Part shown: positions 1-9,598 of the stretch, piece by piece
How positions within the stretch are numbered: position 1 is the stretch's first letter
How the letters are laid out: each line of letters opens with the position of its first letter
From: Curtobacterium sp. ZW137
GTDB lineage: Bacteria; Actinomycetota; Actinomycetes; Actinomycetales; Microbacteriaceae
Length of the DNA: 64,000 bases
Reading direction: 5' to 3'
Assembly (NCBI RefSeq): GCF_003762905.1
Contig: NZ_RJKS01000002.1
Span: forward strand, 124,001-188,000
The notes under the pieces: generated by a model
What the model saw: the letters and a program-made list of their open reading frames with translations, nothing else
Databases searched by the model: none
What the model was told of the DNA's origin: nothing
Program-made: the position numbers and the translations under genes

Positions 1-39
1 GACCGCGCCGCGCACGCGATGACGAACGCGTTCGACTGA
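1..39 (+). CDS. 3' end of an unidentified CDS
   Basis: The window opens inside a reading frame whose last twelve codons end at a TGA at 37-39. Only the C-terminal tip is visible (ending TNAFD), so no function can be given. A perfect 42-bp palindrome follows 26 bp downstream and probably ends this transcript. Confidence 0.5.
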   Translation, partial: DRAAHAMTNAFD

Positions 40-65
40 CGGGCGATCCGGGCGCACGCCCGCAG

Positions 66-107
66 GGACGGGAGGCCCGGTGCCAGCTGGCACCGGGCCT
101 CCCGTCC
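66..107. repeat. Palindromic element B, copy 1; probable bidirectional terminator
   Basis: A perfect 42-bp palindrome with arms starting GGACGGGAGGC and centre CCAGCTGG. It lies between the end of a plus-strand gene and the end of a minus-strand gene, so it could terminate both. Near-identical copies occur at 33731-33774 and 39007-39048. There is no clear T-run, which is common for terminators in GC-rich actinobacteria. Confidence 0.8.
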
Positions 108-245
108 GTCATCCGGTCGCGTCCACGGTGCCGCACCCGCATCGAGACGCCGCCCCGCCTGCGATGCGCCGTTCTGTGGCCGAGACGCCGCCTGATCCGG
201 CGGCGTCTCGCCGAGTGTGCGGCGTCTCGCCGGGAGTGCGGTGTG

Positions 246-1088
246 TCAGCGCGCGTACGAGCCGGTGGCCAGGTCCTCGAGCAGGCTCGGACGCGTCGGC
301 TGCCAGCCGTAGGCGGCACGCGCATGTGCGCCCGAGCACTCCTGGTGCATGAGGAGCGCGTCCGCGTACTCGGTACCGAGCCGCGCACGCGAGTCGTCGA
401 CGCTCTCCGCCACCACCGGCGAGCCGTGCGCCGCCGCCTCGGCGATCTCCCGGACCGTCGGGTTGTCGCCCGTCGCCGCCAGGACGTAGCCGTCCTGCTC
501 ACCGCGCTCGAGCGCGAGCACGTAGAGCGCACCGAGGTCGTCCGTGTGCACCGTCGCCCACCGCTCGGAGCCGTCGCCGACCAGGCGGACCTCGTGCTCG
601 CCGTCGCCGACGAACATCGCCGGGATGCCCGCACCGTGCCCGTACACGATGCCCGGAGCGACGATCGTGGTGCGCACGGAGCTCGCGCGGACCACGGCCT
701 CGTTCGCACCGCGCCACGCCGTCATCGCGGGGGGTGACGCCGGGGACTGCTCGGAGATGTCGGTCGAGTTGCCGAAGGTGAAGATGCCACCCGTGTGGAC
801 GAAGGGCTTCGGGGTGCCCGCCAACGCGCCGAGCACGGTGGCGATGAAGGCCTCGTCGACGGCCTTCGCACTCGCGGTGTGCACGACGGCGTCGGCCTCG
901 TGCGCGAGCCGCTCGACCACGTCGGTGTCGGTGACGTCCTCGACGAGCGCCCGGCCGCCGGCGTCACGGACGGCCTGCGCCTTCTGGTCGGAGCGGACGA
1001 TCGCGGTGACGTCGTGCCCGCGGGCGACGAGTGCGCGGAGGACGGAGGACCCGATGTAGCCGGACGCGCCGGTCAGGAAGACGTGCAT
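246..1088 (-). CDS. NAD(P)-dependent epimerase/dehydratase (extended SDR family)
   Basis: A 280-residue Rossmann-fold protein of the extended short-chain dehydrogenase family. The N-terminus reads MHVFLTGASGYIGSSVLRAL, with the nucleotide-binding TGxxGxxG motif. Later segments (HTGGIFTFG, VAPGIVYGHG, VHTDDLGALYVLAL) are typical of NmrA/epimerase-like members that act on sugars or other small molecules. The Tyr-x-x-x-Lys dyad is not obvious, so catalysis may be atypical. I chose the ATG at 1088; a TTG 12 bp upstream is also in frame. The substrate is unknown. A short tandem repeat separates it from the gene upstream on the same strand. Confidence 0.8.
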   Translation of the reverse strand: MHVFLTGASGYIGSSVLRALVARGHDVTAIVRSDQKAQAVRDAGGRALVEDVTDTDVVERLAHEADAVVHTASAKAVDEAFIATVLGALAGTPKPFVHTGGIFTFGNSTDISEQSPASPPAMTAWRGANEAVVRASSVRTTIVAPGIVYGHGAGIPAMFVGDGEHEVRLVGDGSERWATVHTDDLGALYVLALERGEQDGYVLAATGDNPTVREIAEAAAHGSPVVAESVDDSRARLGTEYADALLMHQECSGAHARAAYGWQPTRPSLLEDLATGSYAR

Positions 1089-1118
1089 GACCCCAGCCAA
1101 CCACGCGCTGGTCCGGCG

Positions 1119-1202
1119 GTGGTCGGTGCTCGGCGGTCGGTGCTCGCCGGTCGCTGCTCGGTGCTCGCCGGTCGCTGCTCGGTGCTCGGTGCTCGGTGCT
1201 CG
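1119..1202. repeat. Short tandem repeat (GGTGCTCG-type)
   Basis: Imperfect tandem copies of GGTGCTCG and a roughly 20-bp unit built from it (TCGGTGCTCGCCGGTCGCTG, twice in succession) fill the gap between two minus-strand genes. It looks like slippage-prone simple sequence. No gene is seen here. Confidence 0.7.
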
Positions 1203-1904
1203 CTAGGAGGCGAGGGTCCAGGCGCGACGCTTCACGAGGACGTGGCCCCGCGACGTCGTCAGGCGGCTCCACGGGCCGGTCTCGAACAACCGCACCGGGT
1301 CGTGCCCGAGGAACCCGAGACTCTCCCCCGCGAAGCCCGCACCAGCCGGGACGTGCTCGATGCCCGGGATGGGCGCACCCCAGACCTCGGAACGGACCTT
1401 GCGGACGATCGCTTCTCCGGCATTGGTCGGGACGGCGTCGGCGACCTCGGCGATGCCGGCCTTCGCGGCACGGCGGAGGAGCTCGGCCGAGATGTCCGGC
1501 AGCGGGATCCACCCGCCGCGGGGCGGGGAGATCGCCGCCCAGGTGACCGTGTGGACCTCGTGCGGGAGCTCGACCTCGATCGGGGTGGCACGGGTGGGGT
1601 CCGCGCCTTCGGCGTGCTCGGCGTCCTGCGCCTCGGCGAGCAGCCGGAGCCGTTCCTGGAACGACGCCAGCGGCACGACGGCGTCGATGGACGCCGGCTG
1701 CGTCAGCGAGAAGGTGCGCAGGCCGAGGACGGTCGGGAGCTCGTCGAGCAGGCCGATCGGGTACATGATCGCCGTGTAGACCGCGAGCACCCCCGAGTCG
1801 GCGATGAGTCGGACGGAGCCGTCCTCGACGCGCGCAGCACGTCCGAGGTACGTGCGGAGGTCTCCCAAGGAGGCGGCGTCGGGCAGCGTGAACGAGGTGC
1901 TCAT
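1203..1904 (-). CDS. Conserved hypothetical protein, 233 aa
   Basis: I do not recognise a domain. The protein starts MSTSFTLPDAASLGDLRTYL from the ATG at 1904. It has no signal peptide or membrane span and is mixed alpha/beta in character, with acidic and proline-rich stretches and a basic C-terminus (LVKRRAWTLAS). Codon usage is typical of the window, and the longer upstream extension of the frame lacks good coding character. It lies divergently from the thioesterase at 1983 with 78 bp between, so the two probably share a promoter region. Probably a lineage-restricted cytoplasmic protein. Confidence 0.6.
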   Translation of the reverse strand: MSTSFTLPDAASLGDLRTYLGRAARVEDGSVRLIADSGVLAVYTAIMYPIGLLDELPTVLGLRTFSLTQPASIDAVVPLASFQERLRLLAEAQDAEHAEGADPTRATPIEVELPHEVHTVTWAAISPPRGGWIPLPDISAELLRRAAKAGIAEVADAVPTNAGEAIVRKVRSEVWGAPIPGIEHVPAGAGFAGESLGFLGHDPVRLFETGPWSRLTTSRGHVLVKRRAWTLAS

Positions 1905-1982
1905 GTCGTCGCCGATCTTACCGGGACGCGCTGTCAGCTCGGGGTCCGCGCGGTGCGACCCGGTCGTTCGTAGACTGCGGGA

Positions 1983-2843
1983 GTGGTGAACGGCGAACCG
2001 GACTTCCTGCGGACCCTGCGACTCGAGGACACGGGCGCGTCGACGCGCGAGACGATCCTGACCGGGGCGAGCCACTGGTCCCCCGGCGGACGGGTCTTCG
2101 GCGGGCAGGTCCTGGCACAGTGCATCGTCGCGGCGCAGTCCACCATCGAGGACCGGGCCATCCACTCGGTCCACGGGTACTTCCTCCGCCCGGGCGACAT
2201 CGAGACGCCGATCACGTTCGGCGTCGAGCGCATCCACGACGGCCGCTCCTTCGCCGCACGTCGAGCGCAGGCGTACCAGAACGGTGTGCCGATCTTCTCG
2301 ATGATCGCGTCGTTCCAGACCGAGGACGACGGGGTCGAGCACCAGGACCCGTTCCCCGTCGACACGCCGTCACCGGAGTCGATCCCCTCGGCCGCGTCGA
2401 TCCTGTCCGCGATCGACCACCCCGTCGCCCGTGCCTGGGCCGAACGGTCGATCGACCTCCGGCACGTCGAGGGGCCGGTCTTCGTCGACGTCCAGGGCGA
2501 ACACGTGGCGCACCAGGCCGTCTGGTTCCGGGTGCAGGGCGACCTCCCCGCGGACCCGGCACTGCACCGAGCGGTCCTGGCCTACGCGAGCGACCTGTCG
2601 ATCCTCGAGCCGATCATGCGCCGGCACGGCGTCGCCTGGGGAACTCCGGGGGTCAAGAGCGCGAGCCTCGACCACGCGATGTGGTGGCACCGGGACGGCC
2701 GGGCCGACGAGTGGATCCTGTACACGCAGGAGTCCCCGAGCGCGCAGGGCGGCCGGGGACTCGCGTTCGGTCGGATGTTCTCCCGCGACGGACGCCTGCT
2801 GGCGAGCGTCGCGCAGGAGGGGATGATGCGCATCCCGCGCTGA
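1983..2843 (+). CDS. tesB: Acyl-CoA thioesterase II (TesB family)
   Basis: A double-hotdog acyl-CoA thioesterase that hydrolyses acyl-CoA to free fatty acid and CoA in the cytoplasm. The N-terminal hotdog shows GGRVFGGQVLAQ and SVHGYFLRPGD, both TesB hallmarks. The second domain contains the conserved LSILEPIMRRHG and SLDHAMWWHR segments, then YTQESPSAQGGRGLAFGRMF. At 286 residues it matches the usual TesB length. GTG codons at 1983 and 1986 both fit as starts. It ends 23 bp from the end of a second, single-hotdog thioesterase on the other strand. Confidence 0.9.
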   Translation: MVNGEPDFLRTLRLEDTGASTRETILTGASHWSPGGRVFGGQVLAQCIVAAQSTIEDRAIHSVHGYFLRPGDIETPITFGVERIHDGRSFAARRAQAYQNGVPIFSMIASFQTEDDGVEHQDPFPVDTPSPESIPSAASILSAIDHPVARAWAERSIDLRHVEGPVFVDVQGEHVAHQAVWFRVQGDLPADPALHRAVLAYASDLSILEPIMRRHGVAWGTPGVKSASLDHAMWWHRDGRADEWILYTQESPSAQGGRGLAFGRMFSRDGRLLASVAQEGMMRIPR

Positions 2844-2866
2844 GGCACGGGATTGCTCCGGCCGTT

Positions 2867-3349
2867 CTACGGACGGGAGAAGACCACCGGGTCCTCGACG
2901 TACGGCTCACACGCTGCACGCTCGGCCGGGGTGAGTCGCCGCGGGCGGTTCGTCGTCGCGTCCACCATCACCAGCGCCGTCGTCGCCCGCGTGTACAGCT
3001 CCGCGGGCTCGTGACCCGCAGGGGACCAGACCTCGTACGAGATGTCGAGGCTCGCGCCCCCGATCCGCCCGATCCACAGCTGGATGTCGAGCGGACGCCG
3101 GAAGTACGGGGTCGACGCGAGGTACTCGAGCCGCTGCGCCGCGATCACGGTCATCGTGCCCGAGCCGGGGCGCCCGTCGATGATCGGCTCCGGCGCGGAC
3201 CCCGACTCGTCGACCTCGTCGGGGTCCGGCGCCCAGAACGCGAGCACACGGGCTTCTTCGAGCAGGCGCAGCATCGCCGAGTTGTTCACGTGCCCGTAGG
3301 CGTCGATGTCACTCCAGCGGATGCGGACCGGCGCGTGCAGCCTCGCCAC
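2867..3349 (-). CDS. Single-hotdog acyl-CoA thioesterase (YbgC/FcbC type)
   Basis: A 160-residue hotdog-fold protein of the 4-hydroxybenzoyl-CoA thioesterase group. The signature IRWSDIDAYGHVNNSAMLRL carries the usual catalytic Asp followed by GHVNN. The acyl substrate is unknown. The start is the GTG at 3349, only 4 bp after the ettA stop on the same strand, so it is probably translated from the ettA message. It is convergent with tesB. Confidence 0.88.
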   Translation of the reverse strand: MARLHAPVRIRWSDIDAYGHVNNSAMLRLLEEARVLAFWAPDPDEVDESGSAPEPIIDGRPGSGTMTVIAAQRLEYLASTPYFRRPLDIQLWIGRIGGASLDISYEVWSPAGHEPAELYTRATTALVMVDATTNRPRRLTPAERAACEPYVEDPVVFSRP

Positions 3350-3353
3350 GGGG

Positions 3354-5039
<1,686 letters not shown>

Positions 5040-5267
5040 AACGTGAAAACCCAATCCTGTTCGTCGAGCGACTCAGCGGACCAGCCTACCGGCCGCAGTG
5101 CCCTGTCCGCTCAGCGCCGTGTCGCGCCGACGGGGGGTGTTCTTCTCGCGGTGATCGACGTAGCGTGACTTCGCCCTGCTCCGTGAGACCCACCCCCTCG
5201 CGGCCGGACGGCCCCCCAGGAACCTCGTCCGGCACACCCGACGCGAACTGACCGAAGGAACACGTTC

Positions 5268-5990
5268 ATGTCGACCACTCGACTTCGTCGCATCGTCCTG
5301 CCCGCCGTCGGGGCACTCGCCCTCTTCGTCGGTCTCGTCGTCCCCGGTGGCGCGTCCGCGTCCGCCGCCACCGTCGCCCCGCACGGGACGCCGTACATGG
5401 TGTACTCCGCCAACATCTCGGAGAACGGCTCCGGGACCGGGTACTCGTCGTACATCAACGTGCACGACGCCCACAACAACGCCTTCGCGGTGGGGATCCA
5501 GTCCGACAAGGGCTCGGCCACGAGCAAGGGCAACCCGCGCTACATCTGGGAGCGCGTGCAGAACGGGAAGTTCACGTACGGGTACCTGGGCGCGGCGTCC
5601 CACAACCTCACCCCGGTGCAGATGCGGTGGTACCAGAACGACGTCGCCACGTTCCTGGTGAACGGGCACACGATCGCTGCGGTGTCGATGAAGCTGCAGG
5701 GCCGGTTCTTCTTCAACGCCGAGGGCAACGCGCGGCTCAACGGGGACGTCGTGCACTCGTCGATCCGCGACGTGAAGATCACCGTCGGCGCGCACCCGGG
5801 CCAGATCGGTCTCGCCGGGACCTGGAACACCGGGTTCTCGTTCCACGGGCTGAAGGCGCGGCAGTTCAACTCCGCGAAGAACCAGGGTGCGAGCTTCTGG
5901 ATCGACGGCCGGGTCACCGGGCTGCCGAAGGGCGGCAACTGGGACACGACCGAGGTGGCCGGCATCGCGATGATCGCGCAGGCGTACTAG
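5268..5990 (+). CDS. Secreted protein of unknown function
   Basis: A 240-residue exported protein with a Sec signal peptide: a basic start (MSTTRLRR), a hydrophobic core, and probable cleavage after the ASASA region near residue 34. The mature part is rich in Gly, Asn and aromatic residues and looks like an extracellular beta-sandwich, possibly lectin or carbohydrate-binding in type, but no family is recognised. It has no catalytic motif and no anchor, so it should be released. AAGGAA lies just upstream of the ATG. It is followed by a hairpin shared with the convergent ssb gene. Confidence 0.75.
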   Translation: MSTTRLRRIVLPAVGALALFVGLVVPGGASASAATVAPHGTPYMVYSANISENGSGTGYSSYINVHDAHNNAFAVGIQSDKGSATSKGNPRYIWERVQNGKFTYGYLGAASHNLTPVQMRWYQNDVATFLVNGHTIAAVSMKLQGRFFFNAEGNARLNGDVVHSSIRDVKITVGAHPGQIGLAGTWNTGFSFHGLKARQFNSAKNQGASFWIDGRVTGLPKGGNWDTTEVAGIAMIAQAY

Positions 5991-5996
5991 GAACGG

Positions 5997-6046
5997 GCGG
6001 TCCGCTCCGCGGATCAGTCCGCGCATCAGTCCGCGGAGCGGTCCGC
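5997..6046. terminator. Hairpin between convergent genes
   Basis: 17-bp arms (GCGGtCCGCTCCGCGGA at 5997-6013 and its complement at 6030-6046, one mismatch) form a strong hairpin just after the secreted-protein stop. Further TCCGCGGA-type palindromic fragments continue to about 6075. It is probably a bidirectional terminator. Confidence 0.65.
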
Positions 6047-6115
6047 GGAGCAGCGCGCCGAGCGGCCCGCGGCGTGCGAGCAACCCGCGCCCCAGCGTGA
6101 CCGCCGACCCGACGC

Positions 6116-6769
6116 TCATGCGACGTCGAGGTCGGCGGGCGGCGCGAAGGCGGGATGCACGTCGTCGCCGTGCAGTGCCTCCGTTGCGGCAGCTGCCGCA
6201 GCGGCCTCGGGCAGCTCGTCGTGATGGCCTCCGCCGAGGTGCGCGTCGGCGTCGCGCTGCGCGTCGGCATCGCGCTGCGCATCGGCGTCCCGCGATCCGG
6301 CATCCCGCGATCCGACCTCGGCACGCGGTCCGGCGTCGGCTCCGCCGACCTCTCCCGTGGCGAGGTTCACCCGCGGACTGCTCCCCGGCGCCGCCGATGC
6401 TTCCGAGGCGTGGCGCGGGACCCGGATCCAGTTGCTGATCCCCCACGCCAGGTCGTGCCCGAGGCCCTCGGCGTCGATCTCGATCGAGGTCCCGCCGCGG
6501 CCGTCGCGTTCCCACGTCCGGATGCGGACCCGCCCGGTCACGATGATGCGGTCGCCCTTCTTCAGCGACTTGTGCGCGTTCGCGGCGAGGGACCGGAAGG
6601 CCGTGACGGTGAACCAGTTGGTCGGACCGTTGGTCCAGGTGGCGTTGGCACGGTCCCAGCGACGGGACGGCGATGCCAGACGCATGCTCGTGATGGCGAT
6701 GCCGGTCTCGGTGACGAGGTGACGCGGCTCGGTCGCGACGATGCCGCAGATGGTGATGGTGTCGTTCAT
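6116..6769 (-). CDS. ssb: Single-stranded DNA-binding protein paralogue
   Basis: A 217-residue SSB-like protein. Residues about 1-115 form the OB fold, with NWFTVTAFRSLAANAHKSLK and GDRIIVTGRVRIRTWERDG typical of bacterial SSB. The tail is low-complexity, with RDADAQRDADAQRDADAH repeats encoded by tandem DNA repeats, and ends PPADLDVA. It lacks the acidic DDDIPF-like tip that housekeeping SSB uses to recruit repair proteins. It stands alone, not in the rpsF-ssb-rpsR operon, so it is probably a second SSB used in recombination, competence or repair. That role is inference. Confidence 0.85.
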   Translation of the reverse strand: MNDTITICGIVATEPRHLVTETGIAITSMRLASPSRRWDRANATWTNGPTNWFTVTAFRSLAANAHKSLKKGDRIIVTGRVRIRTWERDGRGGTSIEIDAEGLGHDLAWGISNWIRVPRHASEASAAPGSSPRVNLATGEVGGADAGPRAEVGSRDAGSRDADAQRDADAQRDADAHLGGGHHDELPEAAAAAAATEALHGDDVHPAFAPPADLDVA

Positions 6770-6912
6770 GCACCGATCGTCATCGAGCCCCGGACCGCCG
6801 AGGCGGGCCGAGGCTCGATGTGTGGGGTGTTGACCCGATCAGGTGACCTGTGGAGGAGGAGTCCCCCGAGCCTCCAGGCCGGTCCTGCCGGGACGCACCG
6901 GACCGTCACCGG

Positions 6913-7149
6913 TCAGTGCGCGTGGAACTCCGGACGCGACGCGAGCGGTCCGAGTGCCGCGTGGACCGCGCCCTTCGCCGTCTCCAGGGTCGGGTACGTC
7001 CCGCTCCTGGCGCCACGGTGACCGTAGAGCTCGACCCGGAAACCGTCCGGCGCGCGATGGATGCTGCCCACCGCGCCCGCCGGTCCGACCGCGACCCACG
7101 TCCCTGCCGTCGTCGTGTCGTTCGTCGTCGTCGTCGTGTTGTTCGTCAT
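6913..7149 (-). CDS. Small conserved hypothetical protein, 78 aa
   Basis: A strong ribosome-binding site (AAGGAGG, about 10 bp before the ATG) supports this as a real gene. The protein starts with a Thr/Asn-rich stretch (MTNNTTTTTNDTTTAG) followed by a compact, probably beta-alpha region with GFRVELYGHRGARSG and TLETAKGAVHAAL. It has no cysteines, membrane span or signal peptide. It sits between ssb and msrA on the same strand, but gaps of more than 35 bp leave operon membership open. Function unknown. Confidence 0.65.
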   Translation of the reverse strand: MTNNTTTTTNDTTTAGTWVAVGPAGAVGSIHRAPDGFRVELYGHRGARSGTYPTLETAKGAVHAALGPLASRPEFHAH

Positions 7150-7186
7150 CGTGCGACCACCTCCTTGTGGCCCCGACGCCCGTGGT

Positions 7187-7720
7187 TCAGGACGCCAGGA
7201 TGTACTGACTGTAGGCCTTGCGGACCTTGTTCACCTTCGGCAGCGCCACCGCGAGGCAGTAGCCCTGGCCGGGGTTCTTCGCGAAGAAGTCCTGGTGGTA
7301 GTCCTCCGCCGGGAAGAACGTCGTGAGCGGCTCGATCGTCGTGACGATCCCGCCGTCCCAGATGTCCGACGCGCGCTCGATCGCCTTCTCGAACAGTGCG
7401 CGCTGCTCGTCGTCCGCGGGGAACATCGCCGAGCGGTACTGCGTGCCGACGTCGGCACCCTGCCGGTTGAGCTGGCGCGGGTCGTGGAGCGTGAAGAAGA
7501 CGTCGAGGATGACGTCAGCGGGGATGACCGACTCGTCGAAGGTCACTGCGACGGCTTCGGCGTGCCCGGTCCTGCCGGTGCACACCAGCTCGTACGAGGG
7601 GTCCTCGACGGTCCCTCCGATGTAGCCGGACACGACGTCCTGCACACCCTGGAGCGTGCGGTACACGGCGTCGAGACACCAGAAACATCCACCTGCGAGC
7701 ACGAACGTGGTCATGGGCAC
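7187..7720 (-). CDS. msrA: Peptide-methionine (S)-S-oxide reductase MsrA
   Basis: Reduces methionine-S-sulfoxide in proteins and free methionine, using thioredoxin as reductant, as part of oxidative-stress repair. The catalytic GGCFWCLDA motif is near the N-terminus, and YIGGTVEDPSYE, GHAEAVAVTFD and DPRQLNRQGADVGTQYRSA are all family signatures. A distal Cys (GQGYCLAV) is present as a possible resolving residue. AGGAAGG lies 7 bp before the GTG at 7720, which favours that start (177 aa); the ATG at 7714 is the alternative. Confidence 0.95.
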   Translation of the reverse strand: MPMTTFVLAGGCFWCLDAVYRTLQGVQDVVSGYIGGTVEDPSYELVCTGRTGHAEAVAVTFDESVIPADVILDVFFTLHDPRQLNRQGADVGTQYRSAMFPADDEQRALFEKAIERASDIWDGGIVTTIEPLTTFFPAEDYHQDFFAKNPGQGYCLAVALPKVNKVRKAYSQYILAS

Positions 7721-7863
7721 AACCTAGCCTTCCTGGGCTCCGGAGAGCTCCGAGTTGGGGGACACCTCCTCCACAACACACTTCGGGTCCGCACTGTTCC
7801 CCGGTCGTCCAGCTGACCTCCAGCGTGTCAGTGGTCGCCCGTACCGTCGTCACCACACCGACC

Positions 7864-7907
7864 CGAACGTCACCGACCTCGGCGTCGACGACACGAACGT
7901 CACCGAC
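7864..7907. promoter_or_regulatory. Direct repeat upstream of small gene, possible regulator site
   Basis: CGAACGTCACCGAC occurs twice (7864-7877 and 7894-7907), spaced exactly 30 bp, about three helical turns, just ahead of the ribosome-binding site of the gene at 7928. This arrangement would suit a regulator binding the same DNA face twice. No regulator can be named. Confidence 0.4.
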
Positions 7908-7927
7908 ACGGAACAGGAGGCACCACG

Positions 7928-8194
7928 ATGCAGACCACGATCGAACCCAGCCTGCGCATCCGCACTGCGCACCCCGTCGCCCGCTCCCGCGGCGACCTCC
8001 GGATCCTCGACGTGCGGGACGACCTCGCCCGCGTCACCCGTGCGAACGGCGAGATCGTCGGCTACGTCGACCGCGTCGACGTCGCCGGCGACACCGCCTA
8101 CCGGGCGCGTCGGTACGTCGCTGCCGAACGCCGCTTCGTCGAACTCCCCAACGTGTGGTCCGCGGACGACGCCGTGGACTGCCTCCGCTGGTGA
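7928..8194 (+). CDS. Small conserved hypothetical protein, 88 aa
   Basis: A good Shine-Dalgarno (AGGAGG, 8 bp before the ATG) supports the gene. The product (MQTTIEPSLRIRTAHPVARS...) is Arg- and Asp-rich, with a beta-strand pattern in the middle (DLRILDVRDDLARVTRANGEIVGYV) and a conserved-looking RARRYVAAERRFVELP. It resembles small stand-alone proteins found in related genera but no domain is recognised. It has no membrane span. The upstream direct repeat hints at regulated expression. Confidence 0.65.
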   Translation: MQTTIEPSLRIRTAHPVARSRGDLRILDVRDDLARVTRANGEIVGYVDRVDVAGDTAYRARRYVAAERRFVELPNVWSADDAVDCLRW

Positions 8195-8216
8195 TCCTGA
8201 CGCCTCTCGCATGATG

Positions 8217-8229
8217 TTCCACATTGGAA
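8217..8229. promoter_or_regulatory. Short palindrome TTCCA-CAT-TGGAA
   Basis: A perfect 13-bp inverted repeat, flanked by the less perfect GATG/ATCA, lies 75 bp before the gene at 8304. Its AT content is unlike the surrounding sequence, so it may be an operator for the downstream gene. The regulator is unknown. Confidence 0.35.
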
Positions 8230-8303
8230 TCAAGTGCGACCGGATGGACGGAACGCCGCCCGATCTCCCCTGGAACTGACCCACACGTGGATATGGTGCG
8301 CGC

Positions 8304-9449
8304 ATGGACTGGTGGAACGACTTCATCGACTGGACCGCGTCGGACACGGGCTGGCGCGTGATCTCCGGAGCGCTGATCCCCTTCGTGGCGATCATCGTGG
8401 CCGGTGTCGTCGCGGCGCTCATCGGCCGCGGCGCCACCAAGCGCGTCGTGTCGCTGCAGGAGCGCGAATCGAAGAACGCGGCGGTCGCCGCGATCATCTC
8501 CGCCGCGCGCAAGGCCGCGACGTGGGGCACGCTCGGGCACGACGAGCGGAACTACGCCGACCACCTCGCCGAGGACGCCGACATCCGTCTCCGACTCCTG
8601 CCGATCGCCGGCGCGCCGCTCGCGGCGAACTGGGCGCAGCACGAGATCGCCGACATCAAGAAGAACTCCTCGACCTTCAGCTTCCAGGCGGAGCAGTCGC
8701 TCGCGGAGTTCCGTGACCGCCTCCTCGACTGGCAGGCCCGTCCCGGTCGCGCCCGCAAGCTGTTCAAGAGCGACCTCGAGCGCTGGAAGTTCGAGTCGCC
8801 CGACCCGGATGCCGACCTGATCAAGCGTCAGCAGGACTGGAGCGCCGACCAGACGGACGCCAAGCGTCCGGCAGCGGCACCGACGACGCCCGCCCCGACT
8901 CCCACGACGACGTCGCTCCGCCCCGCTGCACCCCGCCCGGGAGGCACTCCCTCCCCCGCCCCGCAGGGCACCCCCGCAGCCGCCGCGTCCACGGCCGCGG
9001 TCGCGCCGGCCGGGGCCGCTGCGTTCAGTGCCACCCGGAACGCCGGCACGCCGGTCCGGACGACGGACCCGAACGCGACCACTCCGATCTCGGACGGTCA
9101 GACGCGGTCGTACGGCGACGGGGTGACGCGTCCCTACGGCGACGACCAGACCCCGGTGCGCCCGGCGCTCGGGTCGCCCCGGTCCCCGGCTCCCACGTCG
9201 AACCAGTCGGATGACGACAACGCCGACGTCGTCGACGACGCGCCGCGCAACGACGTACGAGGCGACGAGCCAGGCAAGCTCACCGCGGGCCCCATCGACG
9301 CCGCCGCAACGCCGAACACCACCTCGGTGCCGACTCGGATCGCGGACGCGCCCGTCGAGCCCGCCGATTCGAACGAGACCTCCGAAGCGACGCACACGCA
9401 GCCGATCAGCGCGAACGAGCTGCGTCGCCGCGCGGAGGACGACGAGTAG
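8304..9449 (+). CDS. Membrane-anchored protein of unknown function, 381 aa
   Basis: An N-terminal membrane helix (about residues 22-44, VISGALIPFVAIIVAGVVAALI) is followed by a helical, probably coiled-coil cytoplasmic region to about residue 190. That region includes VSLQERESKNAAVAAIISAAR and the Lys/Arg-rich RARKLFKSDLERWKFESP. The remaining half is a disordered Pro/Thr/Ala/Asp-rich tail. I recognise no catalytic motif. The layout resembles actinobacterial envelope or cytoskeletal scaffold proteins, but this is only a resemblance. It is monocistronic, ending at a perfect hairpin. Confidence 0.7.
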   Translation: MDWWNDFIDWTASDTGWRVISGALIPFVAIIVAGVVAALIGRGATKRVVSLQERESKNAAVAAIISAARKAATWGTLGHDERNYADHLAEDADIRLRLLPIAGAPLAANWAQHEIADIKKNSSTFSFQAEQSLAEFRDRLLDWQARPGRARKLFKSDLERWKFESPDPDADLIKRQQDWSADQTDAKRPAAAPTTPAPTPTTTSLRPAAPRPGGTPSPAPQGTPAAAASTAAVAPAGAAAFSATRNAGTPVRTTDPNATTPISDGQTRSYGDGVTRPYGDDQTPVRPALGSPRSPAPTSNQSDDDNADVVDDAPRNDVRGDEPGKLTAGPIDAAATPNTTSVPTRIADAPVEPADSNETSEATHTQPISANELRRRAEDDE

Positions 9450-9470
9450 TCGATCCGTTCCAGCTCGACA

Positions 9471-9504
9471 CGAGGGCCGCCATCCGATCGGATGGCGGCC
9501 CTCG
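9471..9504. terminator. Perfect 34-bp hairpin terminator
   Basis: CGAGGGCCGCCATCCGA at 9471-9487 and its exact complement at 9488-9504 give an uninterrupted inverted repeat between the end of the membrane-protein gene and the 3' end of the minus-strand tRNA. It probably terminates both. Confidence 0.8.
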
Positions 9505-9511
9505 TCGTCGG

Positions 9512-9584
9512 TGCCCCCGGCAGGAATCGAACCCGCGGCACGGTGGGTAGAAACCACCTGCTCTATCCACTGAGCTACGGAGGC
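9512..9584 (-). tRNA. tRNA-Arg (anticodon TCT)
   Basis: A 73-nt cloverleaf on the minus strand. The acceptor arms GCCTCCG/CGGGGGC pair with one G-U. The D arm is TAGCTCAGTGGATAGAGC, the anticodon stem GGTGG/CCACC encloses the loop TTTCTAC (anticodon TCT), and the T arm contains GGTTCGATTCC. CCA is not encoded. It reads the rare AGA codon. Confidence 0.95.
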
Positions 9585-9598
9585 GGACGCCCACGATT

